A DNA stretch of 64,000 bases from Microbacter margulisiae (GTDB lineage Bacteria > Bacteroidota > Bacteroidia > Bacteroidales > Paludibacteraceae): the NCBI RefSeq assembly GCF_014192515.1, contig NZ_JACHYB010000002.1, positions 868,001 through 932,000 of the forward strand, in the 5' to 3' direction. Under the pieces are notes generated by a model. That model was not told where the DNA came from and did no database searches. It was given only the letters and a program-made list of their open reading frames with translations. This document shows positions 48,768-59,237 of the stretch, one piece after another. The position numbers and the translations under genes are program-made. Positions within the stretch are counted from its first letter, which is position 1; each line of letters starts with the position of its first letter.

Positions 48768-50396
48768 TTACCAGCCAGCATTTTGTTTCAGAACGCCTCC
48801 GGACAATGTGATTTGATTTTCAGGAATCTGTTGAAATCCGCGGGTAGCCTCAATATTCGCTACGGTAATGGCTGGAGATGAAGTGCCGTCACTAAGATAA
48901 GAGGCAGTAGTATTTGCCACGATGGTAGTTGCTGCCGTTTGAATTCCCTGCCGTAACAAATCCCAATAGCGGATGCCTTCACCTGCAAATTCCAATCGAC
49001 GCTCATTCATGATGTCTGCCAACGTAATGGAAGTTGCAGCCGTTAATCCTGCACGGGTATGTACCCGATTGAAATCTATTAACGCTTGCCCTGAATTTGT
49101 CCCTAATTCTAATTCTGCCGCCATTAACAATACATCGGCATAACGCATATCAAAATAATCCTGTGGTTGTGCCACTAAATAATTGGTATTCGGGAGAGCA
49201 TTATTTAAAGAATCGCACATCGGGCTATATTTCTTCAGGTAATAGCCGGTATATTCGCGGTTATTGTCACCGGTAAATGCTTTCCCTGTAATAGTAGTAT
49301 ATTTAGTATCCAACCCCTCGTCCGTAATGGAAGTAATGGAAGCAAAGCGCCGGCTGTCTGATGCGCTAAAAGCATTCCATAGTTTCGGATCTACAGTAGC
49401 AGCACCCCATCCGTAAGCATAGGGATAAATGCTGGTACCGCCGCCAGCGCCAATACGCATACCGGTCATAATAGCAAAGGGATTTCCGGTAATATTTCCA
49501 CTATAATTCCCATTCCCGGTATATTTAATCGAGAAAATAACCTCCTTGTTATCCTCGCCGGCATAGGTCACTCCTTTGGCAGCCGAAGCAGCGGGCCATA
49601 ACGTGGTATAATCGGTTACAAGCCCATAACCACTGTTATCCCTCACATCATCGATTGCTGCCAAAGCATCGGCTTTGGTAAATCCTGCACAATCGGCCTT
49701 CCCATAATAACCTGTATAAAACAGAAAGACACGTGCCAGCATAGCTTCAGCAGCCCATTTTGTCGCCCTTCCGTTCACCACATTGGGATAAGGCGTTGAC
49801 GGTAGATTTGCTGCAGCATATTTAAGATCACTGATGATTTGGGCATAGGTACTGTCAGGACTGGCTTGCGGCACATTCGCCATAGTAGGAACCGTAATTA
49901 AAGGTACTTTCTCAAATAAGCGTACTAAATCATAATACAAATAGGCTCGCAGAAATTTTGCCTCACCTTCATCTGTTTTTGCTGATGCCGTATCCTTCCC
50001 CCAATTTACCTGCCCTATTTTTCCAATTAGGGTATTGCAACGGTAAATGGCTTGATAATAAGCTTCCCAATCACCCTCAAATAGGGAAACATCAGATGGA
50101 GAAACAGATTTATTAAACTCATCCATCATTTCATACCCATAACCATCCGAACTTCCGGTTCCTCCGAAACAGTTATCCGACTCCACTTCGGCCATCAATG
50201 GCACTGCAACTCCGCTGTTCCATATCAGATCCAGTCCATTATAACAGCCAACCAACGCAGTAGCGGCATCCGAAGGTGTCTGGTAATAGCTGTCACTGGT
50301 TTTTGAGCTTGTGAGTTGCGTGGTCAGAAAGTTCGTACAAGAACCCAAAGAGAGGATCGCAACAACAGCGATTGTAAAAATCTTATATGTTTTCAT
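48768..50396 (-). CDS. SusD-like outer-membrane glycan-binding lipoprotein (PUL 2)
   Basis: A 542-residue RagB/SusD protein. Lipobox LSLGSC (Cys about 20); typical SusD segments are GEAKFLRAYLYYDLVRLFEKVP near 145, and NERRLEFAGEGIRYWDLLR near the C-terminus. It starts 14 bp after the SusC stop. It would cap the paired SusC and bind the incoming oligosaccharide. Confidence 0.95.
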   Translation of the reverse strand: MKTYKIFTIAVVAILSLGSCTNFLTTQLTSSKTSDSYYQTPSDAATALVGCYNGLDLIWNSGVAVPLMAEVESDNCFGGTGSSDGYGYEMMDEFNKSVSPSDVSLFEGDWEAYYQAIYRCNTLIGKIGQVNWGKDTASAKTDEGEAKFLRAYLYYDLVRLFEKVPLITVPTMANVPQASPDSTYAQIISDLKYAAANLPSTPYPNVVNGRATKWAAEAMLARVFLFYTGYYGKADCAGFTKADALAAIDDVRDNSGYGLVTDYTTLWPAASAAKGVTYAGEDNKEVIFSIKYTGNGNYSGNITGNPFAIMTGMRIGAGGGTSIYPYAYGWGAATVDPKLWNAFSASDSRRFASITSITDEGLDTKYTTITGKAFTGDNNREYTGYYLKKYSPMCDSLNNALPNTNYLVAQPQDYFDMRYADVLLMAAELELGTNSGQALIDFNRVHTRAGLTAATSITLADIMNERRLEFAGEGIRYWDLLRQGIQTAATTIVANTTASYLSDGTSSPAITVANIEATRGFQQIPENQITLSGGVLKQNAGW

Positions 50397-50410
50397 ATTC
50401 GTATTTCATT

Positions 50411-53400
50411 TTAGAATTTAACACTAAGGCCAACCAAATAGGTTCTGGGACGAGGATACATGCCAACATCCACACCCTGACCAAAATTATAGTTTGAGCC
50501 GGCGCCCTGGGTACTGAATCCCACTTCAGGATCCATTCCGTTATATTTGGTGAAGGTAAAGAGGTTCTCTACGGAGCCATACAAACGGCATTGATGGATG
50601 TATTTGCAATTGATCAGTTTCGCAAAATCATAACCCAACGTAACGTTATTAATTCTCAGATATGCCCCATTTTGTAGATATAAATCTGAAAAATTGACCC
50701 AGTTGCTATTATTTAAAGTGACACGAGGCATCGTATTGGATGTGCCTGCTCCATGCCACCGGTTCAACATAGCCGTTGTCCAGTTACTATACTGGCTGGC
50801 TTCTTCCCGATAGGATTGTGCGATTTTATTTCCGGCGACTCCGCTTGCATCGACCGAGAAATCAAAGTTTTTAAATGTACAGGAAAGCGTAGCTCCAAAC
50901 ATGTGATGAGGATTCGGATCACCGATATCAGTTTTGTCGTTGGCATCGATAACCCCATCGCCATTAACATCTACATATTTCACATCACCCGGTTGGGCAT
51001 TGGGTTGTAACACTTTTCCGCTTTTACTTCTCCAGGCCAACACATCAGCTTCGGATTGGAAAATACCGGCTGTCTTGTATCCCCAGAAAAATCCAATAGG
51101 ATTTCCGGCTTGTGCACGATAGAATTCACCGGAATTGGCAAATAAAATGTTAGTGCCTCCATGGATAATCCTGTCCACCGTAGGTATGTTGGTCACATTA
51201 TTTCTATTGTAACTGTAGGTGCCGGTAACTGTATAGTGGAAATCCCTTCCGATATGATTGTTGTAAGACAATTGAACTTCAACTCCTTTGTTTGTTACAT
51301 CGCCGCCATTAATATACGGAGGGGTAGAAACTCCTGCTGTAGCCAGTAACGGAGCCTGTACCAGCCAATCTTTCGTAGTTTTGTTATACCAGTCAAAATT
51401 CACATTCAAATTTTCCAACAACCGGGCATCAAAACCGAAGTCAAGCTGATGGGAAGATTCCCATTTCAAATTCTTTGTCCCGATCGTGTTTGGATAAGAA
51501 CCCGGGACATCAGTACCGCCTAAATTATAGGTTGCATTCGATAATGCAATTAAAGATTCATAGGCAAAAGTGGTGGAAATGTTATCGTTCCCGTTGATCC
51601 CCCAGCTACCCCGTAACTTCAGGAAATCCAGCCAATTTTTCGTTGGGGCCATAAATTTTTCGTTGGTTATGACCCATCCTGCAGAAAACGAAGGGAATTC
51701 TCCCCATTGGTACCCTGGTGCAAACATGGTCGATCCGTCAGCACGAAGAACGACCGTAGCCAGGTAAGTTTCGTTATAATCATAATTAATACGGCCAAAG
51801 AACGAAGAGTGTGCCACAACCGGGTTTGCATTACCTGTTAAGGAAATCGTGTTAGTGACTACCTTCGTATCTGTTGAACTTGTCGAAGCAGCAATAGAAG
51901 TGATAGCCGAATTGCTTAAATAAGCGTATTGCAAATTTCCAAACAAGGTGCTCCCTTGATTTGAACCATATAACCAAGATCCGGTATACTGGCGAATCGA
52001 GTTACCAAGCAATACATCAAAATGATTTTTATTGACTTTGAAGATATAATTAGCCGTATTATCCCAATTCCAGGTATACCCTACAGAAGAAGATTGTGAA
52101 ATGGATTCAGTCGTATTGATGGCAGTGGCTGAAAGGTCGTATGTCGGAGAATACCCATGGTAAGCGCTGCCATCGTATTCCAATCCAAACGTCGACTTAA
52201 CAGTTAAGCCTTTAACCGGTTGAATGGAGAGGTAAACGTCTCCTAACAACTTATCGTAATTCGTCCTGCTTTGGTTGGTATACAACATCATTGCATAGGG
52301 ATTGGCTTCTCCGGTATCCCATGGTCCTCCGTTGTAAAATGTTGATTTCGTACTATTCAAAAAATTTCCATTGGCATCATACATGGCCAAAAAAGGGCTG
52401 GTATTAAAGACTCCCCGTAGAGAGCTATTGTATATCCCCTGATCCTGAATCCCTCTTTGGTTGATGTGCGAATAGGTGAAATGTTCTCCCAGTTTCATGA
52501 AATTACCATATAATTTATCTTCGGTATTTACCCGAAAATTATACCGCTGATAATCCGATAAACTAGCGCCTCCGATGATACCTCCCTGATCGGTATAGGA
52601 AAATGCCAAAGAATACATCGAAGCTGCATTTCCACCCGTTGCAGCAATGTTATAATTCTGCGTGGGAACATTCTTGGATAATACTTCATCCAGCCAGTTT
52701 GTACCAGGCCCCATAGCATTGATTTGAGCCTGCGTAAAAAATGGAGTTACTCCTGAGTTAATGGCAGCTTCATTTTGCAGGGTTGCATATTCCGGAGCAT
52801 TCAACAGGCTTAATTTTCGGGCAACATTCTGCAATCCATAATAGGTATCAAAAGAAATTTGTGCTTTTGGAGCTCCATTGACGCCAAAGCTCCCACCGCG
52901 CGTAGTAATTAAAACAACTCCGTTTGCACCATTGATCCCGTAGATAGCTGCCGATGCGGCATCTTTTAAAACATCAACCGAAGCAATGTCTGCATTGTCC
53001 AAATAACTGATGTCATTCGTGATCACTCCATCTACAACATAGGTAGGGTTCGAGTTTCCGATCGTACCAACACCCCGGATATTGACTTTAATGCCACCGC
53101 CAGGTTGTCCTGAAGTGGTTGTAATATTAACACCGGCAGTTTGACCCTGTAAAGCCTGCAGCGCATTGGTCGTACTTAACTTTTGTAAATCTTGCCCGCT
53201 GACATTAACGGTAGCTCCGGTGATCAGTTTTTTCTGTTGAACTCCATATCCCACAACAACGACTTCATTTAATTGCCTGTTGTTTTCGGATAGTGTTATT
53301 GTCTGATGAGCAGAATTCGCTACGATATCCTTGCTATTATATCCAATATAGGATACCACTAAATTGGTATTCAGCGGAATATCCGATATTGAAAAATTAC

Positions 53401-53809
53401 CATGCACATCGGTAATCGTGCCTTTCGACGTTCCTTTTACTATCACGGAAGCTCCGATTAAGGGTTCATTTTGAGAATCAACGACCTTACCCGTAAAAGT
53501 AATTGACGATGTTGCAGGTTTATTTTTCAGAATAATCTGTTTCCCGACGATCTCGTAACGAATGGAGGTATGTTCAAATACTTTCTGTAAAACAACCGGT
53601 AAACTTGCTTGCCTAGCTTCAACCGTTACCGGTTGATCTGTATTAATGGAATTGTCATACATAAAAGTATAGTCGCACTGTTTTTCAATGGCAGAGAGAC
53701 ATGCTTTTAATGGCACATTCTTGAGCGATAGGTCAATGGTGGGCGTTTGTGCATAAAGCATCCCCACTATTGACATAAATGCCACAATTAGGATAAATTG
53801 TTTCTTCAT
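50411..53809 (-). CDS. SusC-like TonB-dependent transporter with STN domain (PUL 2)
   Basis: An 1132-residue outer-membrane importer. After the signal peptide (about 20) comes an STN (secretin/TonB short N-terminal) domain at about 25-95 (LSLKNVPLKACLSAI), then a carboxypeptidase-D-like domain at about 105-185, the TonB box region (LNEVVVVGYG), the plug with NPTYVVDGVIT and the barrel. The STN domain touches a periplasmic anti-sigma factor in transducer-type receptors, which fits the FecR gene directly upstream. So this importer probably signals substrate arrival to a sigma factor. Confidence 0.95.
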   Translation of the reverse strand: MKKQFILIVAFMSIVGMLYAQTPTIDLSLKNVPLKACLSAIEKQCDYTFMYDNSINTDQPVTVEARQASLPVVLQKVFEHTSIRYEIVGKQIILKNKPATSSITFTGKVVDSQNEPLIGASVIVKGTSKGTITDVHGNFSISDIPLNTNLVVSYIGYNSKDIVANSAHQTITLSENNRQLNEVVVVGYGVQQKKLITGATVNVSGQDLQKLSTTNALQALQGQTAGVNITTTSGQPGGGIKVNIRGVGTIGNSNPTYVVDGVITNDISYLDNADIASVDVLKDAASAAIYGINGANGVVLITTRGGSFGVNGAPKAQISFDTYYGLQNVARKLSLLNAPEYATLQNEAAINSGVTPFFTQAQINAMGPGTNWLDEVLSKNVPTQNYNIAATGGNAASMYSLAFSYTDQGGIIGGASLSDYQRYNFRVNTEDKLYGNFMKLGEHFTYSHINQRGIQDQGIYNSSLRGVFNTSPFLAMYDANGNFLNSTKSTFYNGGPWDTGEANPYAMMLYTNQSRTNYDKLLGDVYLSIQPVKGLTVKSTFGLEYDGSAYHGYSPTYDLSATAINTTESISQSSSVGYTWNWDNTANYIFKVNKNHFDVLLGNSIRQYTGSWLYGSNQGSTLFGNLQYAYLSNSAITSIAASTSSTDTKVVTNTISLTGNANPVVAHSSFFGRINYDYNETYLATVVLRADGSTMFAPGYQWGEFPSFSAGWVITNEKFMAPTKNWLDFLKLRGSWGINGNDNISTTFAYESLIALSNATYNLGGTDVPGSYPNTIGTKNLKWESSHQLDFGFDARLLENLNVNFDWYNKTTKDWLVQAPLLATAGVSTPPYINGGDVTNKGVEVQLSYNNHIGRDFHYTVTGTYSYNRNNVTNIPTVDRIIHGGTNILFANSGEFYRAQAGNPIGFFWGYKTAGIFQSEADVLAWRSKSGKVLQPNAQPGDVKYVDVNGDGVIDANDKTDIGDPNPHHMFGATLSCTFKNFDFSVDASGVAGNKIAQSYREEASQYSNWTTAMLNRWHGAGTSNTMPRVTLNNSNWVNFSDLYLQNGAYLRINNVTLGYDFAKLINCKYIHQCRLYGSVENLFTFTKYNGMDPEVGFSTQGAGSNYNFGQGVDVGMYPRPRTYLVGLSVKF

Positions 53810-54180
53810 GTGATTAAAATTTTATTTATAGAAAATCATTTTGCCGACCTTCTCAGGTTAATAAAGTAATGATTGGTCGGCTCAATCTTTACTAGTCAAA
53901 GTAGCTATAATGAAGGAATATATCCTTCTACAACATCAAAATCCAATAGATTGATAGCACATAAATTATTGGCGTTCTATTGTTATACATAAATCTTGAA
54001 TATTAACAACAGAACAACAATCTTTACAATATGATCAATTTATTATTTGTATATTTGCCGACATAAAACAATAAGCACTCTTTTCCTATCTCAAAAGGAA
54101 AAACATCAGAATGTGTATCGCTTGTTGATGACATCAGGGAGCATGGAGAATGGCCGTTCTTCATGCTCTGTTGTTTTTTG
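53810..54180. other. FecR-SusC intergenic region of PUL 2
   Basis: About 370 AT-rich bases. It must hold the SusC promoter, which I could not identify on the minus strand, and contains a candidate plus-strand small RNA described separately (about 54064-54178). Confidence 0.5.
54050..54178 (+). ncRNA. Candidate antisense small RNA with promoter and terminator
   Basis: On the plus strand, opposite to FecR and SusC, there is a perfect -7 box TATATTTG at 54050-54057, with a weak -33 element (CTTTA) about 23 bp before. About 80 bp later a 12-bp stem with one mismatch (GAGCATGGAGAA at 54139-54150 and TTCTTCATGCTC at 54157-54168) is followed by TGTTGTTTTTTG, a good intrinsic terminator. The transcript would be about 115 nt and contains an inner hairpin TTTTCC/GGAAAA. 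Cis-encoded antisense RNAs at the same place in Bacteroides PULs with sigma/anti-sigma control (DonS type) repress the susC homologue. That parallel is inference. Confidence 0.5.
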
Positions 54181-55176
54181 TCACGGCCTGAATTTTACAT
54201 GCACCTCCTCTCCGTTTATCGTATAAGTAATAGGCGATATTTTATTGATTAATGCTAACGTTTCCGTCAATGATTCTGTTTTTAGAGTCAACCAGTAACG
54301 CATTTGTGGAGATGCATCGGCTACTTCAATATTTACGCCATACCACCGGCTAAGCTGATTAAACATTTCATCGGGAGTAGTGCCGTTAAACCGTATCTGA
54401 TTTCTGATCCATATGCTTTGATCAACTGCATTACAATTGGTTAATTTACTGAATAGGTTAGCTTTATTAATGGATACCATTTGATTAGGATGCAACAAAG
54501 CAATCTGGCTTTGGTCAATTGCCGATACCACTCTTGCTTCTCCCCTTACCAATGACACATTAATGATGGAATCATTGGGATAGGCTTCCACATCAAAAGC
54601 GGTTCCTATATCTTTTACATTTACAAATCCTGTTTCAACAACAAATGGACATTTTGGATTATGAACCACATCAAAATAGGCTTCTCCAACAAGCTTGATG
54701 ATACGCATCTTTTTATTATAATCGCTAGCGTACACAATTTTAGACCCTGAATTCAACCATACTTTCGTTCCATCAGGTAGCGTCATATGCGATTTCTGTC
54801 CGGGAGGAGTTTCAACATTAGCGTAGGTAACCGTCGCAGGCATGTGAAAGAAAAGAAGAAACGATATAAACAATCCTGCAACCAACGCTATCGAAGCCGC
54901 AACAACTGCAACCTGAGCTAATGTTTGTTTCGGATAGGAAGGGAAAATCTCATTCTCAGCATCAATATGGGATTGAACCATACTCCAAACCCTGGCTTTG
55001 GCAGGTATTACATCCTTATCTTTGTTCCCATGATCGTGATTCCATGTATGCAATAACTCCTGAAAAATAGTCTCATTGTTGGAAGATGCCTGTCTCCAGG
55101 CAACCAATGATTGTATTTCTTCAGCAGTACATTCTTCATCGAAGAATTTAATTATGAGAGCATAAGGCGTTTCCAT
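54181..55176 (-). CDS. FecR-type anti-sigma factor
   Basis: A 331-residue membrane anti-sigma factor. The cytoplasmic N-terminal part (1-90) is helical, one membrane helix lies near 92-112, the periplasmic FecR domain spans about 120-225 (TLPDGTKVWLNSGSKI), and a DUF4974-like domain spans about 260-331 (FNQLSRWYGVNIEV). It would hold an ECF sigma factor until the STN domain of the SusC partner signals. It lies directly upstream of the STN-bearing SusC on the same strand. No sigma-factor gene is found in the 480 bp upstream, where it usually lies. Confidence 0.92.
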   Translation of the reverse strand: METPYALIIKFFDEECTAEEIQSLVAWRQASSNNETIFQELLHTWNHDHGNKDKDVIPAKARVWSMVQSHIDAENEIFPSYPKQTLAQVAVVAASIALVAGLFISFLLFFHMPATVTYANVETPPGQKSHMTLPDGTKVWLNSGSKIVYASDYNKKMRIIKLVGEAYFDVVHNPKCPFVVETGFVNVKDIGTAFDVEAYPNDSIINVSLVRGEARVVSAIDQSQIALLHPNQMVSINKANLFSKLTNCNAVDQSIWIRNQIRFNGTTPDEMFNQLSRWYGVNIEVADASPQMRYWLTLKTESLTETLALINKISPITYTINGEEVHVKFRP

Positions 55177-55660
55177 TTCCCGGCGTTAATCTGTTTCCAA
55201 TCACAAAAAGACAAGTTTTACAATAAGTCTTTATAGATAGACACCCAAGATGCATTACACCCCTAAACAAAAGAAGAAAAAAAACACATATGGAGTATGT
55301 GCCGGATCTTAGAGTCTATTACACATCACAACAATATTTCTGTAATAGAAAGGAGATAATTTCCTGATATTCAAACTTGCATGTTTGACTTCCCCATTCT
55401 GCATGTATTCATAAACCAGGACATGCTTGATTTATTTGCTTTTTACCCTCTTCTTTTAAGGGTTTATCGGCAGTAAAGTGTCTAACATAATAGCCGGAGA
55501 AATGAACATCATGCTTCGGAAGCCTAAATATTGCTATTAAAGGCATCTCTGCATCAGACAAGAAATATGTTATTCAAAAAGATACTAACAGCACATTTTG
55601 AATAAGGCCGCTAATGCTTATTTATTGCAATTCATTAATCATCAATAAAATCAAGTGCGC
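55177..55660. other. Divergent intergenic region between FecR and GH5
   Basis: About 480 bases between the starts of two divergent genes. No sigma-factor gene or remnant of one can be read in any frame. Promoters of FecR and GH5 should be here, but I cannot point to a clear -7 box. Confidence 0.5.
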
Positions 55661-57382
55661 ATGAAATTCACAAAACAACTAACACTTGCCTCTGTTTTGG
55701 CATTAGGATTGACCTCGCTTACGGGATGTCAAAAAAACAATCAAAACATTCTACTGGTTAATCATGATCAACTTACCATGCCACAAGACGGTGGCAGTGA
55801 AACTATCGCCCTCCAGACTGATGCAGGTTCCTGGAATATTGTCAATCCGGGCTCAAGCTGGTTGACTTTGTCGAGCAGCAGCGGAACTGATAAAAATCCG
55901 ACCATTACCATGACGGTGAACACCAAAACCACTACGACACGTGCCGATACGCTTATTATTTCAGCCGGTAGCGCTACTCCGGTAAAAGTAATTGTTACAC
56001 AATTATCGTCTGCTTATCTATATAACCTGACGGCTGATAAAACATCGTTAGCCTTCACTCAGACAGGCAATACTGATACAATAAGTATTGCTTCAGAAGC
56101 ATCGCAATGGAATATCAGTTCAAAAGCCACCTGGCTGCAATTTAGTCAATCGACAGGCAGCAAAGGAAATACCACAATAGAAGTGACAGCCTCACAATAT
56201 ACCGGCACCGGGTCGAGGACGGATACCATAACAATAAGCGCACAGGATGCACCGACCATAAAAATACCTGTAACGCAAAATGGACCTTTATATCCTGATT
56301 ATAATACCTCACCATTACCACCTGATGCAACCGGAATGAGTCTTGATGCCCAACAACTGGCTGCAAAAATGACACTTGGCCTGAATATCTGGAATACCCT
56401 TGAGGCTATAGGTGGAGAAACCGCATGGGGGAATCCCCAAGTTACCCAAGCGTTTATTGATGCGGTTAAGAACAGTGGTTTTAATGCGATCAGGATACCC
56501 TGTTCATGGGATCAGTACGCCAATCAAACAACAGCCAAAATACAGGATGCATGGCTTCAACGGGTAAAACAGGTGGTACAATACTGCATCAACGATAATA
56601 TGTACGCCATCCTGAACATTCACTGGGACGGAGGATGGCTTGAAGATCACTGTGATCCTGCTGACCAGGCAGCCGTTAATGCAAAACAAAAGGCCTTCTG
56701 GCAGCAGATTGCTACTACCATGCGCGATTTTGACGAACACCTCATCTTTGCCAGCGCAAATGAACCCAGTGTTAGCAATGCCACACAAATGAAAGTGTTG
56801 TTATCGTACCATCAAACCTTTATCAATGCAGTTCGTTCTACAGGAGGGAAGAACAGTTATCGTGTTTTGATTGTCCAGGGTCCATCAACCAGTTTTGAAT
56901 TAACGCCCCAATTAATGACCCAAATGCCGACAGATGTGGTTCCAAATCGTTTGATGGTGGAAGTACATGAATATGAGCCTTCTCAATTTACTATTCTGAC
57001 ACAGGACGCCAGCTGGGGAAAAGTATTTTATTATTGGGGCAAAAATTATCATTCCACCACAGATCCGTCACACAATGCCACCTGGGGCGAAGAGTCCTAC
57101 ATAGATTCCACTTTCCAATTGATGAAAAAAGCATTTGTAGATAAAGGCATTCCTGTTGTAATAGGTGAGTTTGGCGCAACAGATCATTCAAATGTGGCAA
57201 GTGATCCTACCATGGCCAGGAATTCCTTTGTTCATTATTTAGGGTTTATCGCTCATGAAGCTCATACGTATGGAATGATACCGCTATTATGGTCCGGGGT
57301 CTTCAACAGGCAGACAAATACGGTTAATGATCAGCAGGCTTTGGATTCCTTACTCGTGGGAGTCGGTAAATCAATTCCATAA
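55661..57382 (+). CDS. GH5 endoglucanase with two BACON domains, lipoprotein
   Basis: A 573-residue surface lipoprotein. The ATG at 55661 is chosen; a GTG six bases upstream is also in frame. Lipobox TSLTGC (Cys about 22). Two tandem BACON domains are seen, about 30-115 and 120-208, each with the W-L-x-x-S core (SSWLTLSS, ATWLQFSQ) and ending VTQ. The GH5 barrel starts near 220. Acid/base Glu is in SANEPSV (about 366) and the nucleophile in IGEFGAT (about 502); HWDGGW is present, as in GH5_4-like enzymes. It is a paralogue of the GH5 at 11861, with one more BACON domain as a spacer. It is divergent from FecR/SusC of PUL 2 and is the likely surface endo-enzyme of that system. Confidence 0.92.
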   Translation: MKFTKQLTLASVLALGLTSLTGCQKNNQNILLVNHDQLTMPQDGGSETIALQTDAGSWNIVNPGSSWLTLSSSSGTDKNPTITMTVNTKTTTTRADTLIISAGSATPVKVIVTQLSSAYLYNLTADKTSLAFTQTGNTDTISIASEASQWNISSKATWLQFSQSTGSKGNTTIEVTASQYTGTGSRTDTITISAQDAPTIKIPVTQNGPLYPDYNTSPLPPDATGMSLDAQQLAAKMTLGLNIWNTLEAIGGETAWGNPQVTQAFIDAVKNSGFNAIRIPCSWDQYANQTTAKIQDAWLQRVKQVVQYCINDNMYAILNIHWDGGWLEDHCDPADQAAVNAKQKAFWQQIATTMRDFDEHLIFASANEPSVSNATQMKVLLSYHQTFINAVRSTGGKNSYRVLIVQGPSTSFELTPQLMTQMPTDVVPNRLMVEVHEYEPSQFTILTQDASWGKVFYYWGKNYHSTTDPSHNATWGEESYIDSTFQLMKKAFVDKGIPVVIGEFGATDHSNVASDPTMARNSFVHYLGFIAHEAHTYGMIPLLWSGVFNRQTNTVNDQQALDSLLVGVGKSIP

Positions 57383-57518
57383 GGTTAATAACTTGATCAA
57401 TATACACACACCAAACTACCTATATACAATATGAAACGAACACGACAAGCAAAACTTGACACACAAGGGAATGTTTATGTGGGAGTTCCATGTGACATTA
57501 AAAACAAATTATAAACAC

Positions 57519-59120
57519 ATGAAAATACAACTAAAATTATTACTAAGCATTGGAATGCTGTTTGGCATTTTCACCATAATTTCTGCTAAAAATAAATCTT
57601 TAGAACAAGGAAATCCTCAGGAAAGGCTTATCCGGATAGATTACAACCAGGTAACAGGGGCTTTCAATACCATGTACAAGGAATGCGTTGGAGCAGGCCG
57701 TGCCAACGAAGGATTACGGGCTGACTGGCAGGAACAACTGGCAACGGCAAGAAAAGCATGCGGGTTCAAATACATCCGCATGCACGGGCTGTTGGATGAT
57801 GACATGGGCGTATACAAGATGGGCAGGAACGGAGAGCCTGAATACAACTATCAATACATCGATGTGTTGTATGACTACTTGTTGAGCATCGGGATGAAAC
57901 CCTTTGTGGAACTTGGGTTTATGCCTTCAGCCCTGGCCAGTGGCGATAAAACCATATTCTGGTACAGGGGTAATGTGACTCCCCCAAAGGATTATGCAAA
58001 GTGGGCAGAGCTGATCCGCCACCTGGTACTCCATTTCACCCAGCGCTACGGAGCCGATGAAGTCAAAACATGGTACTTTGAAGTATGGAATGAGCCCAAC
58101 CTGTACAATGGGTTCTGGACAGGCAGCCAGGCCGACTATTTCAAATTGTATAAATACACGGCAGAAGCCATCAAAAGCGTCAATAAGGATTACCGGGTCG
58201 GAGGCCCCGCCACCGCCGGAGCAGCATGGGTACCTGACATGATAGACTATTGCTACAGGAACCAGGTACCGTTGGATTTTATCAGTACCCACAGCTACGG
58301 CGTAAACCAGGGCTATTTAGACCAATACGGCAATACAGGCACCGTATTGAGCAAAGACCCCAAGAGCGTGAGCGGAGACATCATCAAGACCCGGCAACAA
58401 ATAAGCGAGTCACCCATGCCCCATTTACAACTCCACTATACGGAATGGAGTTCCTCCTATACACCCTCCGATCCCATCCATGACAGCTACCATGAGGCTG
58501 CTTATATTCTGGAAAAGATTAAACAGACAGGAGATGCAGCTAATAGCATGTCTTATTGGACCTTCACCGATATCTTTGAAGAAGCAGGGCCAAGATTCAG
58601 GCCTTTCCATGGGGGATTTGGGCTGATGAATTATGAAGGCATCAAGAAACCGGCATTTTACGCCTATGACTATCTGAACAAGCTTGGAAAGACAGAACTG
58701 GCAGATAAGGACAGCTCCTCCTGGGCATGCAGGGATGACAAGGGTGGTATTCAGGTGCTCTTCTGGAATTACACCTACACCTTACCCGATTCCACCAATG
58801 ACCAGCAGTATTATATCCGCAACCTGCCCTCCAAGCCGGCCGGAAAGGTCAAAGTGGAACTGACAGATGTTCCCGAAGGCACTTATTGCCTTGAACTCTA
58901 CCAGATCGGTTATCATGTGAACGATGCCTACACCACCTATCTGGAAATGGGGAAACCGAACCAGTTGACAAGGCAGGAAGTGGCGGCGATAAAACAGATT
59001 GATAACGGTTCGCCGGTTCGCAAGGAGATTGTCCAGGTTTCAGCAGGCGGAACATTCTCCCGGGAGCTGAACATGCGGCAAAATGATGTCTATCTGGTAA
59101 CCCTGAAGAAAGTGAACTAA
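57519..59120 (+). CDS. GH39 beta-xylosidase-type glycosidase
   Basis: A 533-residue secreted GH39 enzyme. ATG at 57519 (MKIQLKLLLS) begins a signal peptide to about 24. The barrel has the acid/base Glu in EVWNEPNLYNGFW (about 191) and the nucleophile Glu in LHYTEWSSSY (about 308), both as in GH39 beta-xylosidases. A C-terminal beta-sandwich ends the protein. It removes xylose or a similar unit; some GH39 enzymes act on arabinose. It lies 136 bp after the GH5 gene on the same strand. Confidence 0.9.
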   Translation: MKIQLKLLLSIGMLFGIFTIISAKNKSLEQGNPQERLIRIDYNQVTGAFNTMYKECVGAGRANEGLRADWQEQLATARKACGFKYIRMHGLLDDDMGVYKMGRNGEPEYNYQYIDVLYDYLLSIGMKPFVELGFMPSALASGDKTIFWYRGNVTPPKDYAKWAELIRHLVLHFTQRYGADEVKTWYFEVWNEPNLYNGFWTGSQADYFKLYKYTAEAIKSVNKDYRVGGPATAGAAWVPDMIDYCYRNQVPLDFISTHSYGVNQGYLDQYGNTGTVLSKDPKSVSGDIIKTRQQISESPMPHLQLHYTEWSSSYTPSDPIHDSYHEAAYILEKIKQTGDAANSMSYWTFTDIFEEAGPRFRPFHGGFGLMNYEGIKKPAFYAYDYLNKLGKTELADKDSSSWACRDDKGGIQVLFWNYTYTLPDSTNDQQYYIRNLPSKPAGKVKVELTDVPEGTYCLELYQIGYHVNDAYTTYLEMGKPNQLTRQEVAAIKQIDNGSPVRKEIVQVSAGGTFSRELNMRQNDVYLVTLKKVN

Positions 59121-59237
59121 AAAAACATTTCGCATATTATATTGTTTTTGATTGTATATCAGCCAGTTTTTCCCTTTCGCAAGTTGAATTAAGTATAATG
59201 AAAATAACCAATCAGAAACCCAACAAACATATTCATA

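Noticed and set aside
54139..54168. Terminator of FecR on the minus strand
   Set aside because: The T-run follows the hairpin on the plus strand, not on the minus strand, and FecR and SusC are expected to be linked. I therefore assign it to a plus-strand transcript.
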